16,059 nt of DNA from CAKRPJ01 sp934376955 (GTDB lineage Bacteria > Bacillota > Clostridia > Lachnospirales > Lachnospiraceae), in NCBI GenBank assembly GCA_934376955.1, contig CAKRPJ010000044.1, forward strand, positions 1 through 16,059, in the 5' to 3' direction. Under the pieces are notes generated by a model, which was given only the letters and a program-made list of their open reading frames with translations, ran no database searches and was not told the origin of the DNA. The position numbers and the translations under genes were made by a program. Positions within the stretch are counted from its first letter, which is position 1. Every line of letters begins with the position of its first letter. Below are positions 7,844 through 14,770 of the stretch, piece after piece.

Positions 7844-8248
7844 ATGAAAATCACCAATGATTTTGAGAGCCTTATGAGGTGCTTCGCCGTTCTAGGAAAA
7901 GATGGCCATGTCGGCGTCGGGGGTGTCGAGTGCACCCCCGATGATATGGCGGAGCGCTATGAGAAGGCAAACTGTTACCTGCTGTATAATCCTCCGTTCG
8001 GGATTGTGATGAACATTACCGTGGAAACGGAGGAAGGGCTTCTTTGGGAGAGCTTTGCCAATGTTGACGGTGATGAGAGACATTGGATTCATTACGAATT
8101 TCCAAAGTGGGAAAACGGCCGCGAATGGTCTCAGAGCTTTCGCTCACCGGATAAGCCTGATGAGGTTATCGGGAAGAAATGGTTTGCGTACCGAGTGCCG
8201 GATATGACCCCATATCTGTGCCAAAGAGGAGAAAGGAGAACGGTGTGA
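7844..8248 (+). CDS. Small unknown protein A (paralogue of protein B)
   Basis: A 134-residue soluble protein that I do not recognise from any named family. It has no signal peptide, membrane helix or Cys-based zinc site. Its most distinctive block is LWESFANVDGDERHWIH at 67-83, then a C-terminal block starting DKPDEVIG at 103 and running through WFAYRVPDMTPYL to 125. Both blocks recur in the protein encoded at 9455-9892, so the two are homologous. The fixed Trp, Asp, Arg-His-Trp and Tyr-Arg residues suggest a ligand pocket or a conserved interface. ATG 7844 is supported by AAGGAG at 7828-7833. It lies 28 nt after hyuB and overlaps the M24-like gene by 4 bp (GTGA). A role as a third subunit of HyuAB, or as a partner of the M24-like protein, is an inference from position only. 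Confidence 0.75.
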   Translation: MKITNDFESLMRCFAVLGKDGHVGVGGVECTPDDMAERYEKANCYLLYNPPFGIVMNITVETEEGLLWESFANVDGDERHWIHYEFPKWENGREWSQSFRSPDKPDEVIGKKWFAYRVPDMTPYLCQRGERRTV

Positions 8249-9423
8249 ACAAGCTCCCTGTGCTGATTTCCAATGAGGAATACAAAGACCGCGTAAGGCG
8301 GCTGCAGCAGGCAATGGCGACGGAGGATCTGGATGCGGTTCTTTGCTATGCGAACTCCAGCGTGTACCAAAATGTCCGATATCTCTGCAATTATTGGCCA
8401 ATGTTTGAAACGGGCGGCATACTGGTCCCCAGAAAGGGAGATCCAAAAATTCTGATTGGCGGAGAAGCTCCGGGCGCAGTACGCACGGCCTTTGGCCCCG
8501 AAAACGTGCGGGTGAGCTCCGACTTTGGCCATGCGCACGCAAAGTTCAAGTGGGTCGGCGTGCAGTACTATACGATGCAGGAACTCTTTGACGAGGCAAC
8601 TGACGGACAGGGCATGAAGCGCCTTGGCATCAGCGACTATGCGATTACCCCCCACTCGATGTATGAGCATCTGAAAGAGGCACTTGCACCGGGGGGCGAG
8701 ATTGTCCGTGTGGAGAGGATGCTGCTCGACCTTCGTATGAACAAATCCGAAAATGAGATACGCCTGATTCGCGAGGGATGCCGTATCAATGAGCTGGTAT
8801 TTGAGGACATTCTTGGCACAATTACGCCGGAGATGACCGAAATGGAGGTCGCCGGCATGATCAACTCCTCCATCTACAAGCATGGCGGCGAGGGTCCCAA
8901 CTTCCCGACCTATGTTTTCTCGGGTGAAAACTCAAGAAACGCGATGGGCCGCAATACCTATGATAGGCTTGGAGAAGGCCGGATGATCTATGTGAATTAT
9001 GGTGCTCAGTACGGAGGATACGCCTCCGCCTTTGCAAGACCGTTCATTTTCGGCAAAATGACCGACGAAATGAAGCGGGATATCGACTTCCTTTCGGAGG
9101 TACATAAGACCATCATGTTCGACGTTGCTAAAGCGGGTGTCCTTTCCGGCGAGGTATACGACCACTTTGCGAAGATGTTCACGGACCGGGGTTACGGTAT
9201 GCCGCCCGCCAGCGCTTCCCACGGCATAGGAGTTTTCGAGGGCGAGCCGCCTACGTTCCGTCATGACATGGACTATGAGCTCAAGCCCGGCATGACGATT
9301 TCGGGAGACCATTATTTCCGTGGCCCCGACTATGGCTTCCGGCTGGAAGATGTGTATCTTATCGGGCAGGATAGCAACGAGGTGTTTACCAGATCCCATT
9401 GGGACGAATATATTGAGCTTTGA
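8245..9423 (+). CDS. M24 (pita-bread) family protein with altered metal site
   Basis: Member of the aminopeptidase P/prolidase/creatinase superfamily: 392 residues with an N-terminal creatinase-like domain (about 1-150) and a C-terminal pita-bread domain. GTG 8245 is the likely start, with AAAGGAG 6 nt upstream and a 4-bp overlap with the preceding stop. Aligning by motif, the five metal ligands D-D-H-E-E of M24 peptidases read Asn251 (in IYVNYGA), Ala262 (in GYASAFAR), His326 (in ASHGIG), Asp355 (in MTISGDHYF) and Glu368 (in FRLEDV). The two bridging aspartates are gone. The His usually found 17 residues before the first ligand is Met234. Creatinase, a metal-free relative, also has Asn and Ala at the first two positions (from memory), but its catalytic His and Glu are likewise not seen here. 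It is therefore probably not a peptidase. It may be a C-N hydrolase of a new type or a non-catalytic partner. Confidence 0.82.
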   Translation: MNKLPVLISNEEYKDRVRRLQQAMATEDLDAVLCYANSSVYQNVRYLCNYWPMFETGGILVPRKGDPKILIGGEAPGAVRTAFGPENVRVSSDFGHAHAKFKWVGVQYYTMQELFDEATDGQGMKRLGISDYAITPHSMYEHLKEALAPGGEIVRVERMLLDLRMNKSENEIRLIREGCRINELVFEDILGTITPEMTEMEVAGMINSSIYKHGGEGPNFPTYVFSGENSRNAMGRNTYDRLGEGRMIYVNYGAQYGGYASAFARPFIFGKMTDEMKRDIDFLSEVHKTIMFDVAKAGVLSGEVYDHFAKMFTDRGYGMPPASASHGIGVFEGEPPTFRHDMDYELKPGMTISGDHYFRGPDYGFRLEDVYLIGQDSNEVFTRSHWDEYIEL

Positions 9424-9454
9424 TCGCTCGTTCGGAAAGGGGAGTGCGGCAGCA

Positions 9455-9892
9455 ATGAAGCAGGGTTATAAGGACTTTGATGAGATCCGTTCCCTTTTTT
9501 CCAAGATCGGAACAAAGGGGTATGAGGGCGTTGAGATTGGCCCATGGGACAGGGAGGCCTTTGAAAAAGCCTATAAAAACTTCTCGTTTTATCTCCTGCC
9601 TCATCATATATGCGGAGCGTGCCTTTACGCAGCCTATGAGCCGGAGAGCGGAGAGGAGCCTTTTTGGGAGACCTTTGCCAATTTAGATGGTGAAATGCGG
9701 CATTGGCTACATTTTACTACCCCTGTTTTGGCGACTCCGGAAAAGGAGTGCGACAACTACTGCTTCCAGACTGAGATCAGCGAGGATAAACCGGACCAGA
9801 TTGTCGGAATTCATTGGTATGCCTACCGTATCCCCGGCATGGTCCCATATCTTATGGAGCGGGAGCTGAAAAAGGCGAAGGAACAAGACTGA
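9455..9892 (+). CDS. Small unknown protein B (paralogue of protein A)
   Basis: A 145-residue soluble protein of no family I can name, clearly homologous to protein A at 7844-8248. Shared blocks are FWETFANLDGEMRHWLH at 70-86 and DKPDQIVG at 111 running to MVPYL at 133, with the same spacing to the C-terminus. The N-terminal third is diverged: GYEGVEIGPWDREAFEKAYKNFSFYLLP here against a different sequence in A, though both share a YLL-x-x-P turn before the core. ATG 9455 follows AAAGGGGAG with a suitable gap. The gene lies 31 nt after the M24-like gene and 24 nt before the NagB-like gene. Keeping both copies, one on each side of the M24-like gene, suggests a heteromer or two related binding roles. 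Function is unknown. Confidence 0.75.
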   Translation: MKQGYKDFDEIRSLFSKIGTKGYEGVEIGPWDREAFEKAYKNFSFYLLPHHICGACLYAAYEPESGEEPFWETFANLDGEMRHWLHFTTPVLATPEKECDNYCFQTEISEDKPDQIVGIHWYAYRIPGMVPYLMERELKKAKEQD

Positions 9893-9916
9893 TTTGAAAG
9901 CAAAAGAGGTTTGACT

Positions 9917-10843
9917 ATGCAGGAATACAGAATTTCCCGCGACGAGATGGAAACCTGGTGCCATGTGCCTGTTTCCGAGCTCGTTGACCATCCCGACAGC
10001 AGAGTAGAAATGGTCATGCGCGATACCCGTGCGGAGATCGCGGAATACGTCGGCAATTTTATGGCGGAGGAAATGCTACGAAACAATGCGGCGGGGAAAA
10101 TTACCCGCTGGGTGCTGCCCTCTGGTCCCGAGGACCAGTATAAGACGTTCATCCGCAGGGTAAATGAGGAGAGGATTAGTCTCAAAAACCTGTGGGTCTT
10201 CCATATGGACGAGATCCTTGACTGGCAGTGCCGGCCCTATCCGAAAGAAAACAAACCGGAGAGTTGCGAGGGCAGAATGCTCGCTCGGTTTTATGGGAAG
10301 ATTGACCCTGCGCTCAACGTTCCAGAGGAACAGAGAATATGGCCAAGACTGGAGGCACTTGATTATCCAGATCAGATGTGCGAAAAGCTCGGCGGCATTG
10401 ATACAGTTTTCGGAGGCCTAGGATATAAGGGGCTGATCGCTGCCAATGAGGCGCCGCAGGATCCTTACTTCCGCATTTCCCTTGAGGAATATGCAAATTC
10501 CAAGACCAGAATCATTCGGAAAAACGTGGACAGCATTATCATGAAGAGCGAGCGCAACTTCGGCGGTATGTATGATCGTTGCGATCCGTTTATGCTTACC
10601 GTAGGTATGAAGATTCTGTGCTCTGCGGAGAAAGTGCTCCTCATGGTTACGACCGGTAAATGGAAATCGACGGCGATCCGTGTGATGATGTTTAGCCAGC
10701 CCACACTGGAATATCCTGCCACGATCCTGACTGAAAAATGCGGGAGGGTCATTATTGCGTGCGACGCTAATACGGCGAAGCATCCGGTTGAGGACAAGGA
10801 GATCATTCTTTCAAACGAAAATAACGGGAGCCATGTGAAATGA
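9917..10843 (+). CDS. NagB/RpiA-like sugar-phosphate isomerase-fold protein
   Basis: Resembles glucosamine-6-phosphate deaminase/isomerase (NagB) and 6-phosphogluconolactonase, cytoplasmic enzymes acting on sugar phosphates. 308 residues, longer than the usual 240-270 because of an N-terminal extension of about 30. Motifs in order: LPSG at 67-70 (phosphate-binding turn, normally LPTG), HMDE at 96-99 (normally N-MDEY; Asp98 corresponds to E. coli NagB Asp72), GGLGYKGLIAANE at 166-178 (normally GG-GxDGHIAFNE), SKTRIIRKN, and LTVGMKILCSAEKVLLM, the standard NagB C-terminal strand. In the third motif the catalytic Asp141 and His143 of E. coli NagB are Lys171 and Leu173, while Glu178 (Glu148) is kept. 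Ordinary glucosamine-6-phosphate deamination is therefore doubtful. ATG 9917 has AGAGG 7 nt upstream; a TTG at 9911 sits too close to it. Overlaps the PfkB gene by 4 bp. Confidence 0.82.
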   Translation: MQEYRISRDEMETWCHVPVSELVDHPDSRVEMVMRDTRAEIAEYVGNFMAEEMLRNNAAGKITRWVLPSGPEDQYKTFIRRVNEERISLKNLWVFHMDEILDWQCRPYPKENKPESCEGRMLARFYGKIDPALNVPEEQRIWPRLEALDYPDQMCEKLGGIDTVFGGLGYKGLIAANEAPQDPYFRISLEEYANSKTRIIRKNVDSIIMKSERNFGGMYDRCDPFMLTVGMKILCSAEKVLLMVTTGKWKSTAIRVMMFSQPTLEYPATILTEKCGRVIIACDANTAKHPVEDKEIILSNENNGSHVK

Positions 10844-11778
10844 GCAACTGCGAGATTATCGTGCTGAACAATGTGGGCGGAGGCCAGTCGGTTTATGTTG
10901 CGTCACTGCCCAAGGTTGGAGAGTCCGTAAAAGGACACAGTTGGCGTTATAACGTTGATGCCGGAAAAGGCCCCAATTCCGCCATCTGTATGGCCCGTCT
11001 CGGCGCAGGCGTGGCGTTCATCGGAAAAGCTGGCGCCGACGAGGCCGGAGACCGGGCAGAAAAGTGGATGCAGGAGTCTGGCGTGGATACCTCCGGGCTG
11101 CTGCGCACCGTCGAGGCACGGACGGGTCAGGGGATACGGATCATGGGACCGGACGGGAAGCACATCTGTATCTGCGGTGAGAGCTGCAGCTGGACACTTA
11201 CGGAGCAGGAGGTCATTCGAGAACTGGACATGAGGGCTGGTGCGAGGTTTTTCTTTACCGGACTTGAGATTCGGCTTTCTCTGGCACTTGCGGCGCTGAA
11301 GCATGCCAAGTCACTTGGAATGACGACGGTGTTCAATCTTAGTCCGGTGCCCCTCGGCGAGTCCATCGGCGACTTGAGCTTTGTAGACTATCTGGCTGTC
11401 AATGAGGTTGAGGGTGCTCAGCTCGCGGGGATTGGGGACTGGCATGAGATGAGTTTGCCAGAGATCACGGAGCGGATTCAGGAAAAGTATCGATGCGGCT
11501 GTGTGATCCTCACGCTGGGAGCCGATGGCTGTGCTATCCGCAAGGAAGACAAATTTGCCCATCTTCCCGGTGCACACGTCGAAACAATCGACACCATCGG
11601 CGCAGGCGACGGGTTTCTGTCGGCGTTCACGGTCAATCTGCTATGGGGAAAGAGCGTGAGCGATGCCTGCCGCTGGGCCAATGAGTACGCGGCCTATACC
11701 ACGACAAGGGAGGGCTCCATTCCGTCCTATCCGATGCTGGCCGATATCGAGGCGTACATGAAGGAGAGACTTAAATGA
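10840..11778 (+). CDS. PfkB-family sugar kinase
   Basis: Cytoplasmic ATP-dependent kinase of the ribokinase/PfkB family, expected to phosphorylate a hydroxyl of a sugar or sugar-like compound. 312 residues, normal length. The N-terminal AGKGPNSAICMARLGA follows the family's GGKGxNxA-xAxxRLG pattern, then GKAGADEAGDRAEKWM with VDTSGL, as in ribokinases. The C-terminal ATP-binding signature DTIGAGDGF is at 251-259, with Asp257 as the catalytic base, so it should be active. The N-terminal beta-lid is present but substrate residues do not identify the sugar. The ATG overlaps the NagB-like stop (ATGA), and the stop overlaps the cupin-like start in the same way, so these three products are probably made in similar amounts. 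Close coupling to the NagB-like gene suggests that the kinase product is that protein's ligand. Confidence 0.88.
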   Translation: MSNCEIIVLNNVGGGQSVYVASLPKVGESVKGHSWRYNVDAGKGPNSAICMARLGAGVAFIGKAGADEAGDRAEKWMQESGVDTSGLLRTVEARTGQGIRIMGPDGKHICICGESCSWTLTEQEVIRELDMRAGARFFFTGLEIRLSLALAALKHAKSLGMTTVFNLSPVPLGESIGDLSFVDYLAVNEVEGAQLAGIGDWHEMSLPEITERIQEKYRCGCVILTLGADGCAIRKEDKFAHLPGAHVETIDTIGAGDGFLSAFTVNLLWGKSVSDACRWANEYAAYTTTREGSIPSYPMLADIEAYMKERLK

Positions 11779-12188
11779 AGCTAAAAAATATTACCTATGA
11801 GGGCGCAGGGATCGAAAACGTCTATTCCAATGAGAGCTGGCTGATTGCGCTGAAAAACTGGCGTGAGGCGAACGACGTAGAGAACATCTCTCGTCTGGAG
11901 ATCCACTTCAAGACGGACGAGCAGTTTATTCTCCTCAAGGGTAGCGTTGTCATCATATACGCGGAAGAACTTGACGAGCAGACAATCATACAGGCCGTCA
12001 AGCTGGAGCCTGGTGCGGTGTTCAATGTTCCCCAAAACACATGGTTCAATAACATTCTTTCCAAGGATGCAAAGCTTGCGTATATTGAAAGCTCCGATAC
12101 CAAGGCAGCGCCGGACAACAGCATTTATCGGGAACTTACTGCCAAGCAGATCGTCGAGATAAAGGAAAAGGTGAGGGCACTTCTTTGA
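11775..12188 (+). CDS. Small cupin-like protein
   Basis: A 137-residue soluble protein with the strand pattern of a single cupin barrel: SRLEIHFKTDEQFILLKGSVVIIYAEE (first half), then VKLEPGAVFNVPQNTWFNNIL and DAKLAYIESSDT (second half). The turns KTDEQFILLKG and EPGAVFNVPQNTW align with the two cupin motifs, but the metal-binding histidines are mostly replaced (His in EIHF is kept, the His after the second PG turn is Asn/Trp). It may act as a small-molecule binding or epimerase-type protein rather than an oxygenase. Similar small cupins, related to ureidoglycolate lyase in fold, are frequent in Firmicutes sugar-catabolic loci. It overlaps the PfkB gene by 4 bp (ATGA). The fold is reasonably supported; function is not known. 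Confidence 0.7.
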   Translation: MKLKNITYEGAGIENVYSNESWLIALKNWREANDVENISRLEIHFKTDEQFILLKGSVVIIYAEELDEQTIIQAVKLEPGAVFNVPQNTWFNNILSKDAKLAYIESSDTKAAPDNSIYRELTAKQIVEIKEKVRALL

Positions 12189-12236
12189 CACTGCGGTGAG
12201 GATGCGGACTTTCGATGGATGCAGAAGAGGTGACTA

Positions 12237-13226
12237 ATGAAAAAAAGAGGAATCCTATGCTTTCTTTTCTGCATTATCATGTGCAGCTCGATTGATGTGA
12301 CGCTGAAGTTAGCTTCGCTCCGCATGAATGCAATTCAACTCTGCTTTTGGAGGTTCCTCTGCGGCGGGCTGTCCTGTCTTCCAATCGCGCTGAGGACGGT
12401 TAATGAGCAGAGAAAAGCAAAAAGGAGCAGCGTTTCCCCCATGCTCTTCTCTGGCCTGCTCATGGTCGTGCTTAGCACGGTTTTATATCAGGTCGCACTG
12501 TCTGTTGGAAAGGCGTCGGTCGTATCGGTACTTTATTCCTGTAGCCCGATTTTTGTCGCAATCGCCTCATGGGCGATGCTGGGGGAAAGACTCAGGTGGG
12601 ATACGGTACTATCGTCTGCATTATACGCTGCCGCCGTGGCAGTGCTTATTCTCGGCGGGAGAAGTGGAAGCTCACTTCTCAGCTGTATCCTGATTCTGCT
12701 TTCAGCTGCGCTGCTGGCGGTATACAATGTACTGGGGCAGCGTTGGTCAGACCGGTTTCCGCCATCGGTTTACGTCTCATTTACCTTTTTGTTCGGGGCG
12801 CTGGAGCTTTTACTCCTGGTTTGGATCAGCCATATTCCATCGGTCGCGGAGCTGAATCGGCAGTTTGGGCTGGAGCTCTTTGTCGATATCCCACTGCTGG
12901 ATCATATTGACGGAGAGATAATGCCAGCCCTGCTCTATGTCGGGATCGTTGCAACTGGAATGAACTTTCTCGCGATGCAGGTGGCCACGAAGGAATTGGG
13001 GGCGGTCACAACGTCTCTAATCTTCTACTTTAAGCTGATATTTGCGCCGCTGCTTGCGTTGGTCATACTGAAAGAGCCGCTTGGCCCCCCTGTGCTGGCC
13101 GCCATGGCGCTGGTATTTGCGGCACTACTGGTAAAGAACGCGGCGCTTCAAGGCATACGGAAGAAAGCGGACGGTAGTCTGCGGATAAAGGAGCCATGTT
13201 CGCATGAAAACATATTTGGGGATTGA
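12237..13226 (+). CDS. DMT-superfamily transporter (EamA family)
   Basis: Integral membrane protein of 329 residues with about ten hydrophobic segments in two repeats of five, the drug/metabolite transporter (EamA) layout. The first repeat holds the conserved helix-2 region LCFWRFLCGGLSCLPIAL and YQVALSVGKASVVSVLYSCSPIFVAIASWAMLGERLRW, a typical EamA block ending in the GE-R motif. The second repeat ends with LGAVTTSLIFYFKLIFAPLLALVILKEPL, its counterpart. ATG 12237 has AGAGG 6 nt upstream, 48 nt after the cupin-like stop, and the gene overlaps the FGGY kinase by 23 bp. Members export amino acids, sugars or metabolites, or import them; with a TRAP importer already present, export of an intermediate or released by-product is plausible but unproven. 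Confidence 0.87.
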   Translation: MKKRGILCFLFCIIMCSSIDVTLKLASLRMNAIQLCFWRFLCGGLSCLPIALRTVNEQRKAKRSSVSPMLFSGLLMVVLSTVLYQVALSVGKASVVSVLYSCSPIFVAIASWAMLGERLRWDTVLSSALYAAAVAVLILGGRSGSSLLSCILILLSAALLAVYNVLGQRWSDRFPPSVYVSFTFLFGALELLLLVWISHIPSVAELNRQFGLELFVDIPLLDHIDGEIMPALLYVGIVATGMNFLAMQVATKELGAVTTSLIFYFKLIFAPLLALVILKEPLGPPVLAAMALVFAALLVKNAALQGIRKKADGSLRIKEPCSHENIFGD

Positions 13227-14721
13227 GCTTGGCAGTACCCGCATCAAGGCGGTGGCTGTGGACGAGGACTACAGGCCCGTTCTGTACGGCAGCAGCACTT
13301 GGAAAAGCGACTATGCCGACGGGATATGGACCTATCCCATGGAGAAGGTCTGGTCAGGGCTGAGGGAGACCCTGCAGCCGTTCAAAGGAAAGCAGATTGC
13401 GCGGGCCGGAATATCTGGGATGATGCATGGTCTGCTTGCGTTTGATGAGGATTGGCGGCTACTTGCGCCTTTCCGCACATGGCAGAATACGATCACAGGG
13501 GAAGCGGCGGAGAAACTGACGGCCCTTTTCAACTTCAATATTCCGCAGCGCTGGAGCATTGCACACCTGTATCAGGCTGTTCTGAACGATGAACCGTATA
13601 CCGACAAAATAGCGCATATCACGACACTGTCGGGGTATGTACATTATATGCTCACGGGAGTAAATGTGGTAGGCGTGGGAGAAGCCAGCGGAATGTTTCC
13701 CATCGACAGCACTAACTGCTGTTTTGATCGTGTAATGCTTGATCGGTTTGACATGCTTGCCGCTTCACAAGGCTTTCACAGAAAACTGAGGGACATTCTT
13801 CCGTCTGTTCTGGTCGCTGGGCAGGCTGCGGGAATCCTTACCGCGGCTGGCGCCGAGTTACTGGACGGCGCACTGCCGGTCGGCATGCCGTTTGCCCCGC
13901 CGGAGGGAGATGCCGGAACGGGTATGGTCGCCACCAATGCAGTCGCCGAAAGGACCGGTAATATCTCCGCCGGTACCTCCATTTTTACGATGGTGGTCCT
14001 TGAAGCGCCGATTCGCCATGTCTATCCGGAGATTGACATGGTGACAACGCCCGCGGGAAGGCCGGTAGCGATGGTTCATTGCAATAACGGCACGAATGAC
14101 ATGAATATGTGGAGTGGTATCTTAAGAGATGCTGTCCGCCTTTTCGGCGCGGAGCCTGACGATGGGGAGCTGTTTGCCCACTTATATGAGGTGAGCCTTG
14201 AAGGTGATGCGGACTGCGGCGGGGTGGTCGTGTATAATTATCTTGCCGGAGAGGGGATTATACGGCTCGACGAGGGACGTCCCATGGTGATCCGGCGTGC
14301 GGATAGCAGGTTCACACTTGCAAACTTTATCCGCGCCCAGCTCTATTCCACCATGGCCACGCTCAAGATCGGCATGGAACTCTTGAGCAGGGAGGGCGTC
14401 CAGATTGATTCCCTGTCCGGACACGGCGGCCTGTTTAAAACACCGCTGGTTGGACAGAAATACATGGCCGCAGCCTGTAACACATCGATAACGTGCATGA
14501 AGACGGCTGGTGAAGGCGGGCCTTACGGAATGGCTCTGCTGGCGGCATATCTGGAGCACAGCGAATGTAAGCTGGAGGATTTCCTTCGGGATCACGTCTT
14601 TTGCGGTGCGGAGTCTACCACGGTTTCGCCGGATGCAGCGGACGTGGCAGGCTTTGAGAAATATCTCTCGAAATATAGGGAAGGCCTTGCGGTTGAGCGC
14701 AAAGCGGTTGAGTGCCTATAA
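13204..14721 (+). CDS. FGGY-family carbohydrate kinase
   Basis: ATP-dependent kinase of the FGGY family (relatives: xylulokinase, ribulokinase, gluconokinase), 505 residues, full length. N-terminal domain starts LGIELGSTRIKAVAVD (residues 5-20); Glu8 stands where most members have Asp in the DxGT motif, a variation I believe occurs in one bacterial subgroup. ISGMMHG near 72 and RTWQNTIT near 95 lie in the sugar-binding part. GDAGTGM, with Asp236 as likely catalytic base, and RTGNISAGTS mark the start of the C-terminal domain, and SGHGGLFKTPLVGQKYMA with GGPYGMALLAAY is the ATP-binding end. The ATG at 13204 follows AAAGGAG (13187-13193) and overlaps the transporter gene by 23 bp. Last gene of the operon, 19 bp before a strong terminator. 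It probably phosphorylates a ketose, polyol or aldonate released upstream in the pathway; the substrate is not readable. Confidence 0.9.
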   Translation: MKTYLGIELGSTRIKAVAVDEDYRPVLYGSSTWKSDYADGIWTYPMEKVWSGLRETLQPFKGKQIARAGISGMMHGLLAFDEDWRLLAPFRTWQNTITGEAAEKLTALFNFNIPQRWSIAHLYQAVLNDEPYTDKIAHITTLSGYVHYMLTGVNVVGVGEASGMFPIDSTNCCFDRVMLDRFDMLAASQGFHRKLRDILPSVLVAGQAAGILTAAGAELLDGALPVGMPFAPPEGDAGTGMVATNAVAERTGNISAGTSIFTMVVLEAPIRHVYPEIDMVTTPAGRPVAMVHCNNGTNDMNMWSGILRDAVRLFGAEPDDGELFAHLYEVSLEGDADCGGVVVYNYLAGEGIIRLDEGRPMVIRRADSRFTLANFIRAQLYSTMATLKIGMELLSREGVQIDSLSGHGGLFKTPLVGQKYMAAACNTSITCMKTAGEGGPYGMALLAAYLEHSECKLEDFLRDHVFCGAESTTVSPDAADVAGFEKYLSKYREGLAVERKAVECL

Positions 14722-14740
14722 TGCGTATAAAATCAACGAG

Positions 14741-14770
14741 AAAAGCGGACAGCTGAGGCTGTCCGCTTTT
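14741..14770 (+). terminator. Rho-independent terminator ending the operon
   Basis: Perfect 13-bp inverted repeat, AAAAGCGGACAGC (14741-14753) and GCTGTCCGCTTTT (14758-14770), with a TGAG loop. The A-run and T-run at the ends make it usable on either strand. It lies 19 bp after the FGGY kinase stop and marks the end of the 13-gene transcript. Confidence 0.9.

Noticed and set aside
8245..9423. Calling the M24-like gene creatinase or Xaa-Pro aminopeptidase
   Set aside because: Metal ligands of the peptidase are substituted and the catalytic His and Glu of creatinase are not seen, so neither specific function is supported.
9917..10843. Calling the gene nagB (glucosamine-6-phosphate deaminase)
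   Set aside because: The catalytic Asp and His of the active-site loop are Lys and Leu, and no nagA or other amino-sugar gene is present.
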